Origin: Clusia tigrina
Lineage: Eukaryota > Arthropoda > Insecta > Diptera > Clusiidae
Direction: 5' to 3'
NCBI GenBank assembly: GCA_920105625.2
Contig: OV050030.1
Location: 422,091,240 to 422,155,239, forward strand
DNA: 64,000 bases
The notes under the pieces were generated by a model. It saw only the letters and a program-made list of their open reading frames with translations. It did no database searches and was not told the DNA's origin. The stretch's first letter is position 1; the number at the start of each line of letters is the position of its first letter. Shown piece after piece: positions 13,699 through 25,159 of this stretch. Position numbers and translations under genes: made by a program.

Positions 13699-14214
13699 AT
13701 ATTTTGGCCTATAACAGCCAAACCATTGAGATTTTCGATCCAATACTCAGACAAAAATTGTAGCCAAGACAATAGTTAAGAACTCTCTAGTACATCGCAA
13801 ACGCATTGGAACGCTCCTTCAGGCAGTTTTGGCCTTGTGAAAGTGCAAATTTTTCGTGAAAAAATTGATAAATTACCATTTTCGGTTGTTCATAGCGCAA
13901 AATCATAAAAATGTTCTATTTCTTATTTTTTTCCACTTTTTTTATCCAAAAATATAATGTTTTTTTTTGTTTTGTTCAATATTTTTTTGAGTAAGTCAAA
14001 ATTTCAAATACTTTACGAAATATGAGCCCAAGAAAATTTGCAAATTTTCCAAAAAAACAAGTCTGAGAAAAAACTGCAAGTCAAAATCTGGAAGCTCGAA
14101 TTTCACCGTAGACGTATGGTCCTGTGGACTTTTTTGCTCAGTACAATCCCAAGAATCAGAAACGCGAAGCGCCCATTAAGATTTTTTTCCTTCCATACTA
14201 ATCGCCCCACCCTA
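13327..14214. mobile_element. Foldback hAT-type non-autonomous element, 888 bp
   Basis: Long terminal inverted repeats of roughly 215-220 bp (about 13327-13540 and 13992-14214) start TAGAGTGGGGCGAT and end ATCGCCCCACCCTA. The arms share CCATACGTCTACGGTGAAA against its reverse complement and GGGCTCATATTTCGTAAAGT against its reverse complement. The element is flanked by a perfect 8-bp duplication TTGTTCAT (13319-13326 and 14215-14222), which fits the hAT pattern nTnnnnAn. The YARNG-like terminus also fits hAT. The centre holds a 35-T run (13663-13697) and no transposase. Confidence 0.9.
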
Positions 14215-14222
14215 TTGTTCAT

Positions 14223-16548
14223 ACAGATATTTAATCAATTTCCTGTCCACATATACCTGGTAATTCGGTATCCTTCCTATCCCTATAAAATAATAGTTTT
14301 CCGAAAGTTGTGAGCTCATCGTGTAAAGCAGTTATAAGAGCGTTATTCAGCGTAAATTTGCCATATTGTAAAATTCAGGTACGTTATTGTGACTTGAAGC
14401 AATCAAAATATAAAAAAAATAAATAATATTTAATTTTCGTACACTTTGTAACAAAATGCACAGGGGTATCAGAAAAAAACATTTCTGGTGCGAGAATTAA
14501 TGCCATCAAAAAATATTCGTTGCCAGACAGGTTCCAGTAAACCGTGGAATGCGGCTGACATGCCAAGCTAACGTAAGAAACCAGCAGATTCTAAGTCCTT
14601 CACGCGTCACTTTGGTTTGTGTTCTTGCATTTCGCTTTGTCCGTTTGCATAATCATTGAGAAACTTTGATTTTGTGGCCATGTGATCCAAAAATGTTTAA
14701 CGTACCTTATTAAAAAAAGGATCAGTTGATTCTCCGTTGGCACTCTTTTGCACCATTATCTCAACTTGGTTGTTTACCTGAACAACTGAATTATTTCTTT
14801 TGATGATGTCTAACCAAGGAAGCAATATTAAGATCCTGTTATTAGTTAATCAATGTGGTAATATAAGCTTCTTGGTTCCAAAGTATTCCCAATATTTTTT
14901 TAAATTATTAGAGGTCGTTTACATCCTTGCCATTTAAATCAATAGAACTGACGGATTTCAATTTCATTTGATTTATATTAATGCGAAATAAAATTGGAAC
15001 AGAGGAATACTCATTGCTAGGTGCAACAATTGATGAAACAACAAGAAACATATTTACTTGAAGCGACCACATAATCAATCTAATCGGTTCTAGTGCAGCA
15101 CAGAGCACAGTGGTTTCAAATAATTTGCTTTGTACATTCACACATCAAAATACATCAACCACAAGTTATTTATCCTTATCCTCTCCAGTATATGTTTATT
15201 AAATACAATTCAAAAGAATTCTTATTCTACCATTGCCCTGTTTTTTATTCGTATGCTACATTTTCTAATTAAAGAAACCTGCTTATAAAAGTGTTCATAT
15301 ATCATTTTAAAACAAGCGCGCGATTATTTACTAAATTGAATCCTAAAACATTTACCAGGTGTTTTCAATAGTTGTCACAACGCGTTTATATATTTAATTA
15401 CATTGTCTTTGTTTTCACTTAATTTATTAATAGCTTTTTTTTATTGAATTGATTATCTTTTTTAACCTTGAACCCACCCGCCCGTTTGCTTTAACTGTGA
15501 ATTCTATTATCATGAAATTTTTTGTTTTGCATTATGGCATTATTTGCCGTTTCTGATAAAATACAATATGCAACAAGTCTAGTACCCCTCCGCTTTGACT
15601 CTGTCATCTCTGGCTTGCATGGAATGGAATGAAGACACCGCCTGTCTGTCCAATTTATCCGCTTTTTATAGCGTCGTATTTACTTGTGAATAACAGCCAC
15701 CACCGCAGTGGCAGTGGTAAATGAATATTATATTAAAAATGAAGAATACAAAAACATTTAATTTGCTTTCATGTTTTGAGTGCTATCTTGAATTGATGAA
15801 AATACACTCTTGTCAGACTGTAGCTGCCGCACTTGGTGTCGACCGCCGCGTAATGCTGTTTTTTGTGGGCCATTGGTTTAGTTGCGCAAATTTTATTTTT
15901 AGCCAATATTTTAATATGGCAATTTTCAAACTGTTTATTTTATATTTATATTTGCTTGATTTTAAAAGCTAAGAACTGAATTCAACAAGCACTGTTTTAA
16001 ATATTTACCTCCACAAAGTGCTTACCAAGTGCGCGTATAAACAGTAGACATGTGCTTGCATGCTGATTAGAATCTGTTTTTGTTGAATTCGATTCATTTT
16101 TTATTATTTTATTGCAAAAACTGTATCTGCATACGTATATTAAGTATGATCTTGCTCCTACAATAAATGAACTCCCTGCTAATTTTGGTCTATATAGCGA
16201 TAAAATACATTTATTGACTGTTCCAGTTTCGTGCTCGGGTCACTGAAATGTGGCACAAAGAACTTTGGTATAGGGAGGGTAGTTTGGTGGTACACGCCAG
16301 AGTAGACGTGTGAATATGAGAGAAGTAGTGAACGCTCGCCACAACTCAGTTGTATTTACGTTTTTTCATTATATACTTGTGGAATATTGATATTTTATTT
16401 TAACACATCACAATTTTATATCTATTGTAGCACAAAAAACAAGGATATTCGAAAATGTAAATAATTATACATTGCTACTGACTATGGGCAGCTTTTATTT
16501 GGAAATTCATTTCTCTCGTACCAGTTTTGACAGTTGTGGGAAGGGCGC
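14223..16548. other. AT-rich non-coding stretch, nothing recognised
   Basis: Short open frames only (for example 15721-15972 on the plus strand). None carries a recognisable domain. No RNA gene or complete element was seen. Confidence 0.5.
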
Positions 16549-16556
16549 CCTCTGAG

Positions 16557-16932
16557 CAGAGAATACAGAGAAATGACTTGTTTTACGCACACTAACACAT
16601 GTGCAAAACTGTAGTAATGTGTCTGATTTTCTTCAGTATTTTGGTTAGCCAATGATAAACAAACCCATCCAAATAGGCAACTAATGATAAAAAAGACAGT
16701 TTTTTTTAAACGTCAGAAAATTTGACGTTTAAGTGGCCCGTCTCTATCAGAGAACACAGAAAGGAAAGTCTTTTTCGCTGCCAGCGTCCGTAGCGGACAC
16801 ACCACGATTCTGAGTGGATTCACCACGATTTTCAGTGGATTCGTGTACAACGTCCGTCTGCTTTATTTCGGTGGTTTGCCGTTTGACGCTTAAGTTTCTT
16901 TTCTCTGTGTTCTCTGGTCTCTATGGTCTCTG
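16557..16932. mobile_element. Probable outer hAT-like element carrying a nested MITE
   Basis: A CAGAGAATACAGAGA end at 16557 faces a GGTCTCTG end at 16932. Read inward, the two ends match at 12 of the first 15 positions. Identical 7-mers CTCTGAG abut both ends (16550-16556 and 16933-16939). The better-defined MITE at 16748-16916 sits inside, near the right end. The inverted repeats are short and imperfect, so this outer element is less certain than the inner one. Confidence 0.45.
16748..16916. mobile_element. hAT MITE with hobo/Hermes-like ends, copy 1 (169 bp)
   Basis: The ends are CAGAGAACACAGA and TCTGTGTTCTCTG, inverted copies of each other. A perfect 8-bp target duplication GTCTCTAT flanks it (16740-16747 and 16917-16924) and fits the hAT consensus nTnnnnAn. 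The first eight bases match the known hobo and Hermes terminus CAGAGAAC. The interior holds CACGATT...AGTGGATTC repeats shared with the copy at 23013-23204. No coding capacity; an hAT transposase would be needed in trans. Confidence 0.92.
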
Positions 16933-16997
16933 CTCTGAGTCTCCCTGTTCACCACTCCCACCTTTGTATAAACATCACGTTTAGATAGGGTTTGGTC

Positions 16998-17531
16998 CAA
17001 GGTGAATTTACTTACATGGTGGCTGCAAGGCAAGGTGAATTTACTTACATGGTGGCTGCAAGAACAAATTTTTTTGAACCAATTTTCCCTCAGTAGTTGT
17101 CAAAATTGAAATTATAGAAAAATGCGATCAAAACAAATATGCAAAAATTGCAAATAGAGTTTTGATTTGAGTGAAAAAGAGTTTTTTAATTGTTATTTTC
17201 GTAAAGTTTGAACAATATGAGTCTATTTAACTATTAAATATATTTTATATAAAGTATTTATCACTTTAAGCAACACTTATGTATTCCTCCATTCCTCTCA
17301 ATTTCGTTTATTTTGATCGCACATTGCTTATGTTCGACAATTCCGGAGGTACGAAATCACCTTGCAGCCACCATGTAAGTAAATTCACCTTGCTGCAAGG
17401 TGAATTTTGTACCTCCGGAATTGTCAAACATTGCAATTGTATTTCTATAATTTCAATTTTGACAACTACTGAGGGAAAATTGATTCAAAAAAATTTGTTC
17501 TTGCAGCCACCATGTAAGTAAATTCACCTTG
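16998..17531. mobile_element. Foldback/MULE-like element 1, host of element 2's target
   Basis: It begins CAAGGTGAATTTACTTACAT and ends with the inverted form closing in TTCACCTTG. A 9-bp duplication GGTTTGGTC flanks it (16989-16997 and 17532-17540). The left terminal repeat is itself tandemly doubled (16999 and 17032), and an extra inverted terminal unit sits internally at 17361-17391. Around that unit, ACAATTCCGGAGGTAC and GTACCTCCGGAATTG form a large hairpin. Nine-base duplications with foldback structure are typical of Mutator-like/foldback elements. No transposase is present. Confidence 0.82.
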
Positions 17532-17545
17532 GGTTTGGTCGCGAG

Positions 17546-17937
17546 TAAGGTGAATTTACTTACATGGTGACTGCAAGGTGAATTTCGTACCTCCGGAATT
17601 GTCGAACATAAGCAATGTGGGATGATGAGATACAGTGCAAAATAAACGAAATTGAGAGGAAGGAGAAATTAATAAGAGCTGCTTTAAGTAGTGGTACACA
17701 ATTTACATAAAATATATTTAATAGTTAAAAAGACTCATAATATCTTCATAATGTTAACACTTCACAAAAATAATAATTAAAAAACTCTTATTCACTCAAA
17801 TCAAAACTCTATTTGCAATTGTTAGCATATTTGTTTTGATCGCATTTTTCTATAAATTCAATTTTGACAGCTATTAAGGGAAACTTGGTTCAAAAAAAAC
17901 TTGTTCTTGCAGCCACCGTGTAAATAAATTCACCTTG
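17546..17937. mobile_element. Foldback/MULE-like element 2, inserted beside element 1
   Basis: Same terminal family as element 1 (AAGGTGAATTTACTTACATG at the left; CAGCCACCGTGTAAATAAAT then TCACCTT at the right). Perfect 9-bp duplication GGTCGCGAG at 17537-17545 and 17938-17946. The target overlaps the right-hand GGTTTGGTC duplication of element 1, so this copy landed after or alongside element 1. Both share an interior containing CTCCGGAATTGTC and a long AT-rich section. Non-coding. Confidence 0.82.
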
Positions 17938-17946
17938 GTCGCGAGG

Positions 17947-20900
17947 CATAACTATTTGCACTTCGTGGCCTGAACTTATGTTCACGTCGAAATTAGTTTT
18001 GTTTTAGTTCGTGAACTAGTTGCAATAATATTTTTATAGTACGTATTTTCGCTTTTATATGTTTCTGACGTCGCGAATTTTAACTATTCTAAATGTTGTG
18101 TTAACGTTGCAATTGAAGTGAAATAAGAGTAAACTTGGACTATTATATTCCATGTGACGTCAGGAAACTTATTGTGTGATTACAATATGTGGTAGGTAAC
18201 CAGTGGAGCTGTAGCTTGCCTCTTATCATCATTCATATAATGACAGTTCTGAACCCTCAAACCGAACTGATATGCTTAAGTTTTTGTTTGTTCTGAAGCT
18301 TTATTCTTATTTGTGAGTTGCATTAGTATTTCAATATGATTAAATACTAATGTGGGCTAAACGTAGACCTCTAAATTTTCGGTGATTCAGTTTTGTCGAG
18401 AACTTGGCTTCGAATATTTATGCAACCTCTGGTGTCCTGGAGTACATTTTTCTGGTTTTTGTGAACAATTCTTTTATTAGCAGCCTAAATAAACCCACCA
18501 TTGCTGGAAAAAGATACACACTATTAAAATTCAATTGGCATTTTGATGTAGTATAAAATATGCAAAGATATTTAATGCAGTGACCCAAATAAAAAGTTGT
18601 TGAAAAACGTTTTTACAACAATAACAGTTTCAACGGGATTAAATACACCTGTGATAAACCTAATTTTGTTTAAATGATTAACTAATGCAAAAATGTATTC
18701 TTCTATTTAAGTCTCATATATTTCCTTAATCTTCAGAAAACGAATTGTCTGAGATATCTATCTCCAAGCTACTTTTCTTGGTTGATATGTCAATTCCCTT
18801 CAATGCCAAGTAGGGAAATTCGTGCCAGGGGTCCAAGGTTTTTTAAAATATACATACATAAACGTATTTGAATTTAAAAGAGTAGCAAGAGCAACTAACT
18901 GGCAATTAAGATTTAACACACATCATTTACATAACTATCCTTCTATCTCTTGTATGCAATCATTAATTTTCACGCTTGCAGCCGTTATTATAATTTAAAG
19001 ACCAGTCTAAGCACACATTAAAAAGGTTATGTATGGGAACTCCAAAGCACTTGATGAGGTCCTGTCGCATAGACCGAAAATCAAAATTACATAACACATA
19101 AAAAACACCATCGATAACGAAAATAATTTCCACCACAAAAGAAGCAATGCATAAAACAAAAAGGCAGAAACAAATTCAATCGAATCCTTTTAATAATTCA
19201 TCATCACTTTACGAACAAATGAAGTAAAACTTGTCCTGTCCTGTCCTGTCCTGTCCTACACTGGCCTCCCCGGTGGTACAAACGGCGTGTCTCCTGCTCG
19301 CCTTTTTAAACGCACTGTTCCGTTGTGGTGGACAGTAGGTGAGTGAGTGTTTGCAGTGCATGTAGATGGCGGCTTGAAATAACGTTCTCAATGCTAACTC
19401 TACTGGAACTGCTGTTTACCGCGTGTTTGCTTCCCACACGCTATACCCGCATTAGTTATTAACTTAAAAAAAAAAACCAAAATATAAAAAACAACGAGGA
19501 AAAAGAAACATTTTCACTCAACAAAACCACTAAAATGTGCTAGGGACAAGAGACCGAACGACCGACCGACCGACCCCACAGAGAGCCACAGCCACAGTCA
19601 CAGCGCTATTTGAACACATCTCCACACACGTGCACGCAATCGTATATATGTGCACATGAATGTATGTACAAGCCCACTGATGGATGAGTACACTATGTCT
19701 TGTATATAGGAATTGATGGCTGGACACAGTTGCATTGAACACATTATATTTTAAAAGACATTTTATTGTCGGTCGGTGGTGTTGCCGATATTAGGATGTG
19801 AGCATTTGAAAATATACCAACAACAGAAAGTTTCCAATTTTTGTCACAACCACTACCATTACCACCAGCAGTAGCAGCACCTCCTTCAAACTAACCTCCA
19901 CTCACTCACTCACTCATTTACTCACTGGGCACATGGCTTAAATTTCACCTTTCCATTTTTTGTTGCTGTTCTTTCGTTCGTTCGTTCGTTGGTTCGTTCC
20001 TGTGTAGTGTTCGACGTACATAACTTCCATTAGCTATTTTCCGCTAAATTATAGAGTGTCCAAGGACTAAAAAAAGTGTTCACTCCTTTTGCGTGAATAA
20101 AATATGTGGAAGTATTGTGCTGCTGCCCCTTCATTGTTGTTAGCTTCTATTGTGCTTCTCCCTTGCCGCTTGTTAGAAATGTCCTAACGATTGGTAACAT
20201 AATTGAACATAAGGATATGCGTACGAGTATATAAAATTACTTCAATTATATTATTTTGTAATTGTCTGGCAATTTAAGTCAATTTTAAATTGGACATATC
20301 AGACATATTTGTGAAATTCTCTTGCATGAGGTGCCATCAGAACGTAACTGGTATGAGATGCGAATCGTTTATTACATATTTGATGTATAAGCGGCTTATA
20401 ATACTTACCAGTATATTGAAAACACATTTTCTCACTTGATAATACACTTTAAAATATGAATTTTTTTGGATTGATTTGAGCTATTGTGGAATGTACTGTG
20501 ATCACTGAGATTTATTGCAGCCCGTGTCCACTTTTCGGCCTTTGATCTCTTTCCGTTATGTCAACAACAAACACCTAAAATGACAGTCCTCATAGAAAAT
20601 CAAATTGAAAATTCAATTAATGCAATAGAAAACAGTTTCATTCCTATTTGCCTGACTGTTCTTTCACAGTTTACCTATAATCTTCATAGGAGAATCCGAT
20701 TTTTTATAGAGTTTGGAACATTTCTTCTCTGAAATCCAAACATCTAATCTATTTTTTATATAGAGACGTTGCAGTGCACAGCACCGGTCTATTCCAAAAC
20801 TTTCAAATGACTTGTGATTTGAACAATCCTACCTAACTCAGTAAACTCAGAAAACATGCTCTAGATCCAAACTTATAAAGAGGACATGAGGCACTTTTCA

Positions 20901-20948
20901 AGAAATTTTGAAAATAAACAGCATTGTAAAGGTTATATAATATAAATA
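17947..20948. other. Non-coding stretch with short simple repeats
   Basis: No gene is seen. Short tracts include (CTGTC)n near 19232, (ACCG)n near 19560, CACT tracts near 19905 and (GTTC)n near 19973. The open frames at 19209-19391 and 19530-19742 (minus) are driven by these tracts. Confidence 0.5.
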
Positions 20949-21110
20949 GTGCTGAGATTATACTCTGCTTTTTTGGTGCTGAGATTATACTCTTATTTTT
21001 TGGTGCTGAGATTATACTCTGCTTTTTAGGTGCTGAGATTATACTCTGCTTTTTTGGTGCTGAGATTATACTTTGATTTTTTGGTGCTGAGACTATACTC
21101 CTATTTTTTG
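20949..21110. repeat. 27-bp minisatellite, 6 copies
   Basis: Six tandem units of GTGCTGAGATTATACTCTG followed by a short T-rich spacer, 162 bp in total, exactly 6 x 27. Because 27 is a multiple of three and the unit has no minus-strand stop in one frame, it yields an apparent minus-strand peptide with a nine-residue repeat (SIISAPKKQ). That peptide is an artefact of the repeat, not a supported protein. Confidence 0.95.
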
Positions 21111-21127
21111 AGGCGATTAACTCATAT

Positions 21128-21461
21128 AGCATAAAATCCAAAAATGTCCTACAGAGCAGGGAAGCCATAGATAGGCTAGTCAAATAGAAGACTGCATATC
21201 TATTGGGTACCTGGTCATAAGGGCATAGAAGGGAATGAAATAGCAGATGAGATTGGAAAGAACGCTGTCTATTTACCACTTGAACAAGAAAACGACATAC
21301 AGAAACCCCTTAAAGAACTATTCAATGAAAGGGACGGACACATGAGTAGGCAGGTGAAAGCAAGGTGGCACAGTTTAAACACCTGCAAAATTACAAAAGT
21401 TATGTGTACGGTCAACGATAGGAAACCAACGAGATTATACTCTTTCTTTAAAATGGTGTGA
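21128..21461 (+). pseudogene. Non-LTR retrotransposon RNase H fragment
   Basis: The + strand reads SIKSKNVLQSREAIDRLVK, then a stop (TAG at 21185), then after a one-base frameshift YWVPGHKGIEGNEIADEIGK and a further run to about 21461. WVPGHxGIEGNExAD is the conserved C-terminal motif of the RNase H domain in R1/jockey-class retroelements of insects, containing the last catalytic Asp. The upstream reverse transcriptase is absent. The stop, frameshift and truncation show a dead fragment. Its tail contains GAGATTATACTCT, the same string that forms the core of the neighbouring 27-bp minisatellite. Confidence 0.85.
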
Positions 21462-23012
21462 TAGAAATGTTTCATGCTTCCATATTTTGGCAAATGATTA
21501 AAGTGTTCTTGGAACTCGGGATGCATTCATTGACAATTCCCCTCGAAATTTCACCTGTTTTTGGCTACCTACTCCCTATTCATGTGTACTGAGGTTGTAT
21601 GAGTACTACATTTTGTAATATGGAAGAAGGATGGTGCAAATGAACCACTTCAAACTGAGTGACATTTTAAAGTTACTTCTATAAGAATTCGATAAGCTGA
21701 TCGAATTACTTCCACCATTCTTTCAGCTTCACCCTTTCAACGAAGTAATGTGCTCCAAAAACGTATTGGTGGACACCTTGTAAAACTACACAAGTACCAG
21801 CTTGCTATTAATATTCACCACCAGTTATCAAAAAGTCGGTACTAAAGTGACCCTCCTACTTTACTTTAGATAATTACCTTATTTATAAGGTACGAAATAT
21901 CCTACTTAATTGGTGCATCTAATTTCCTTCAAGCCTGCTAAATTTTTGAACCACAATTGGGGGTTTTTTTATTTAATATTAATATTCTCTTTGACTGCGT
22001 TGACTTTTACACTGTTGAAGGGGTGAAAGTCAAGCACGTTTGTGTACTGTTGTGTAATATAAAATCAATATTATTATTTTTTCATTAGATACTTACCTGC
22101 AAGGGATTCTTTATTTATTGCACTATTATGCTGTGTTCAATGAATGTGACTGCGCTGTGGTATTTGTTGTTTTATGATGATTATATGTTTCAGCGCTAGT
22201 CCAGCTTTGTATGCGATATCTTTGCTTGAATATCTTCAATACACTAGTATCGAAATGAGTTAACGATATTCTCTGTAATAATATAAAAAAGTAATAAAGT
22301 TGTTGACTAATTATACTTGAGACCAATCATCTTCTTATCCACAAAAAATAATCTTAATTGCTTTCTTTGTTCTATTCATATTTTTCAAAATATGACAAGT
22401 TGATTTAGATCAAATTTGATGGTACCACTCTCCGGCAGAGTTCTATTCCCCAGCCAGGGGTGAATGCTACAATTACCACAGCTAATTAGGGAGAAATTAA
22501 TTAGTAATATGGGGGGAATTGCTTTCAATGAGTGGACGAAAATATCAAATAATATTATAAATGAGTTGGCAATGAAATCGTTCGACTTGGCCGGCCACAA
22601 TTCAATAAAGTAATTTTAGGCGAACGAAACTGGAACTCGCCCTTTGCACAGGTAGTGTATATATACGAGTACATTCATATATGTAGGTATATATAATTAC
22701 ACAAATCTAATCAAATAAAATACAAATCCCTTGTTTTACGCGAAATATGTCAATACAAAAATAAAATCAATATTGAACTGTGTTATAACATTCGTTCGTT
22801 CAGTTGGTATGCAAAACATGGCACATTTTTGTATGGGTTTTTAGTTTTAGCAGAGACGTTGTTTCAGCAAAAGAACTATATACACACACACATATGTTAA
22901 TATAGCCGGGTCTTGCACTTAATGTTCCATGTGAAATCGTAGCCGAATTATACAACTGAGTATATAGAAACATATGTTAATAGAGATGATCAAATTCTTT
23001 TAATAGTAGTAG
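21462..23012. other. Non-coding stretch, nothing recognised
   Basis: AT-rich sequence with short unconvincing frames. Around 22440-22610 there is a less AT-rich island with TAATTA-type homeodomain-like words, but nothing that defines a specific element. Confidence 0.4.
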
Positions 23013-23204
23013 CAGAGAACACAGAGAAAAGATAGTATTTTTCGCTGCCAGCGTCCGTAGCGGACACAACACGATTTTGAGTGGATTTCCCACAATTCTG
23101 AGTGGACTCACCACGATTTTCAGTGGATTCATTTACAATGTCCGTCTGCATTATTTCGCTGCTTTGCCGTTTGACGTTTAAGTTTCTTTTCTCTGTGCTC
23201 TCTG
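23013..23204. mobile_element. hAT MITE with hobo/Hermes-like ends, copy 2 (192 bp)
   Basis: Starts CAGAGAACACAGAGAAAAG and ends CTTTTCTCTGTGCTCTCTG, inverted copies with one mismatch. The interior matches the copy at 16748-16916 (CGCTGCCAGCGTCCGTAGCG, the AGTGGATT repeats, TTTGCCGTTTGACG) but has one extra AGTGGA-type repeat. The flanks are a GTA trinucleotide tract: identical 7-mers GTAGTAG abut both ends, so the exact duplication is blurred. No coding capacity. Confidence 0.88.
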
Positions 23205-23283
23205 GTAGTAGTACATGGATAGATATGTTGCTCAGGGCCTAATTCTACGACATGTTTCACTCGTTGTTGAGCGAATTTGTAAG

Positions 23284-23397
23284 TCTTTATTAATATATGA
23301 TTCTAATATTATTAATCTTTATTAATATATGATTCTAATATTATTAATTTTTATTAATATATGATTCTAATATTATTAAACTTTATTAATATATGGT
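23284..23397. repeat. 32-bp AT-rich tandem repeat, about 3.6 copies
   Basis: TTTATTAATATATGATTCTA followed by ATATTATTAA recurs at a 32-bp period with single-base changes. Non-coding. Confidence 0.9.
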
Positions 23398-23399
23398 TC

Positions 23400-24960
23400 T
23401 TCTAGTGAAGCAAGAGAGAAACAAACGATTCTTGCGGAAAAACATAAAGGTTCATACAAATTTTGACATCAAAGTAGTTCTCATTGAGATTTAATCACTG
23501 ACCTACATGGCTACAGATGGCTTTCACCTATTTGAAATTCTCGGTAGAGGAACCCACGTTCTATAGTCTAGGAATTGTTTTCAACCAGTTAAATTATTCA
23601 TATATGATATTTGTTTCCGTATAGTTTTTAACTTAAAACATTTTCTCTCTCATACCACTATAGTAGTGTTGCTCTATGAATGAGATATGAAGTTTTGGAA
23701 CGAGCCAATACAATTCATATCTTTTTCCAATTCATTGGTGTTTCCCATTTATTGATGCTTCCAATTCATTGGTGCTTCCAATTCAGTGGTATTCCCAATT
23801 CTTGTTATTACTTTATTCTATTTTATATACTTTTGCATATTCGTATGCATATAATCCTTATAGTTTCCTCTATAAACCGAATTCGCTGTTGAACTATTTT
23901 CAGTTCATAGCAACATGCTCCGTGGTTCATGTGATGCAATGCCTTCTGCTAATTAGCTGACTGCGGTTTGAGGTTGGCAACCAACTTGACTATTGATGCA
24001 GCATACAAACCGCAAAGATAACAGTCCTTCAATGAATCTGCTTAAAATGGCAGGAGTCATTATATTAAACCAATCACTTACATACATACTCCTCATGCGG
24101 CTTTGTTTGTTTTCTGCGTTACTATGACAATACTCATAAAGCATAGAATAATATGTGTATAGGTGCGGAGGTAAGAAATATTACACGACTCCCACAATCC
24201 AAATTGAATGAAGCAGATACATACATACGTGGAGGAGAGCCATTCCACTCTGCCAGTCAAGTTAAGTCAAGTCGTTTAATACTTGTTAATTATCGATAAT
24301 TTGCCATTTGGCTTTACTGCTGTTGTCGTTGGTGTTGTTGTTTTATAAGACCCTTTCAAATTTGAGCGGTGGGTTGATAATTGCCCGGTCTTCTTGCAAA
24401 GTAATTTATTTTTAATTGATAGCGTTTGTAAATAAGATAAATGTCAAAGGATTCATTCATATTAATTTTGGCTTCCTTAAAAGACCAACCTCTTCGGTGT
24501 AATAGTATGACCGCAACCAGTATTCTCCAGATATCTCTATATTTTTACGTACGTTGTTTTTGTGCCGTTTTCATATTTATTCACATATTCAATTTGTGAG
24601 AATTAAACCACACTTTTGTTGGCCGATCTTGCCTTACTTAGTCTTTCCGGAATTAGTTTGTGTCTGTCGGTACTATTTTCAGATCTCCTCTTACGCCATC
24701 TTATTCTTTGCGCCTTTTTGTACTAAGTCACTTTTTGTTTTTCTTTTGATAGTGTAAGCCGATTTCTTCTGGTTGTTTGTGATTATACATTGTTGTTAGA
24801 GGATATACCGATTTCTTGGTTGTATCTTATTCGAAATGTTGGTTGGTTGGTTGGTTGGTGTTGGTGGTTGATCCAAGTCAGTCCTCACATGGATCACAAT
24901 TATCGCCTTAGCGTAATTTTGATACCACAACCTCTCCTAACGCCGGAGAAAACGATGGAT
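23400..24960. other. Non-coding stretch, nothing recognised
   Basis: Short overlapping frames only. A GGTTG tract near 24839 abuts the retroelement fragment on the minus strand and may belong to its 3' untranslated tail. Confidence 0.4.
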
Positions 24961-24966
24961 TGTTCA

Positions 24967-25149
24967 CTAAATCCACTTTGTGGAGTTTAGGTATTTTAAA
25001 AGATCTTTCGGTTTTACAGCCGAGAGATCGGATAAACTCGCTAGGAAATAGTTTCCTAGTGTTCTATTTCTTGCGGCCGCTAGAGCTGGGCATTTGCAAA
25101 GAAAATGGATTAAGGTTTCCTTGTATTGCCACCCAATTTTCGCGTTCAT
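24967..25149 (-). pseudogene. C-terminal remnant of a non-LTR retrotransposon ORF2
   Basis: The minus strand reads KETLIHFLCKCPALAAARNR, then a run ending in DLLKYLNSTKWI and a stop. ETLxHFLCxCPAL...FLNSTKWF is the characteristic Cys/His-containing C-terminus after the RNase H domain of insect R1/jockey-type ORF2 proteins. Upstream on this strand (above 25150) the frame is lost. Orientation is opposite to the RNase H scrap at 21.1 kb, so they are separate insertions or were rearranged. Confidence 0.8.
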
Positions 25150-25159
25150 ATATCTTCGA

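Noticed and set aside
20833..21279. 148-codon minus-strand frame with SIISAPKKQ repeats
   Set aside because: It is the reverse reading of the 27-bp minisatellite and the antisense of an RNase H fragment.
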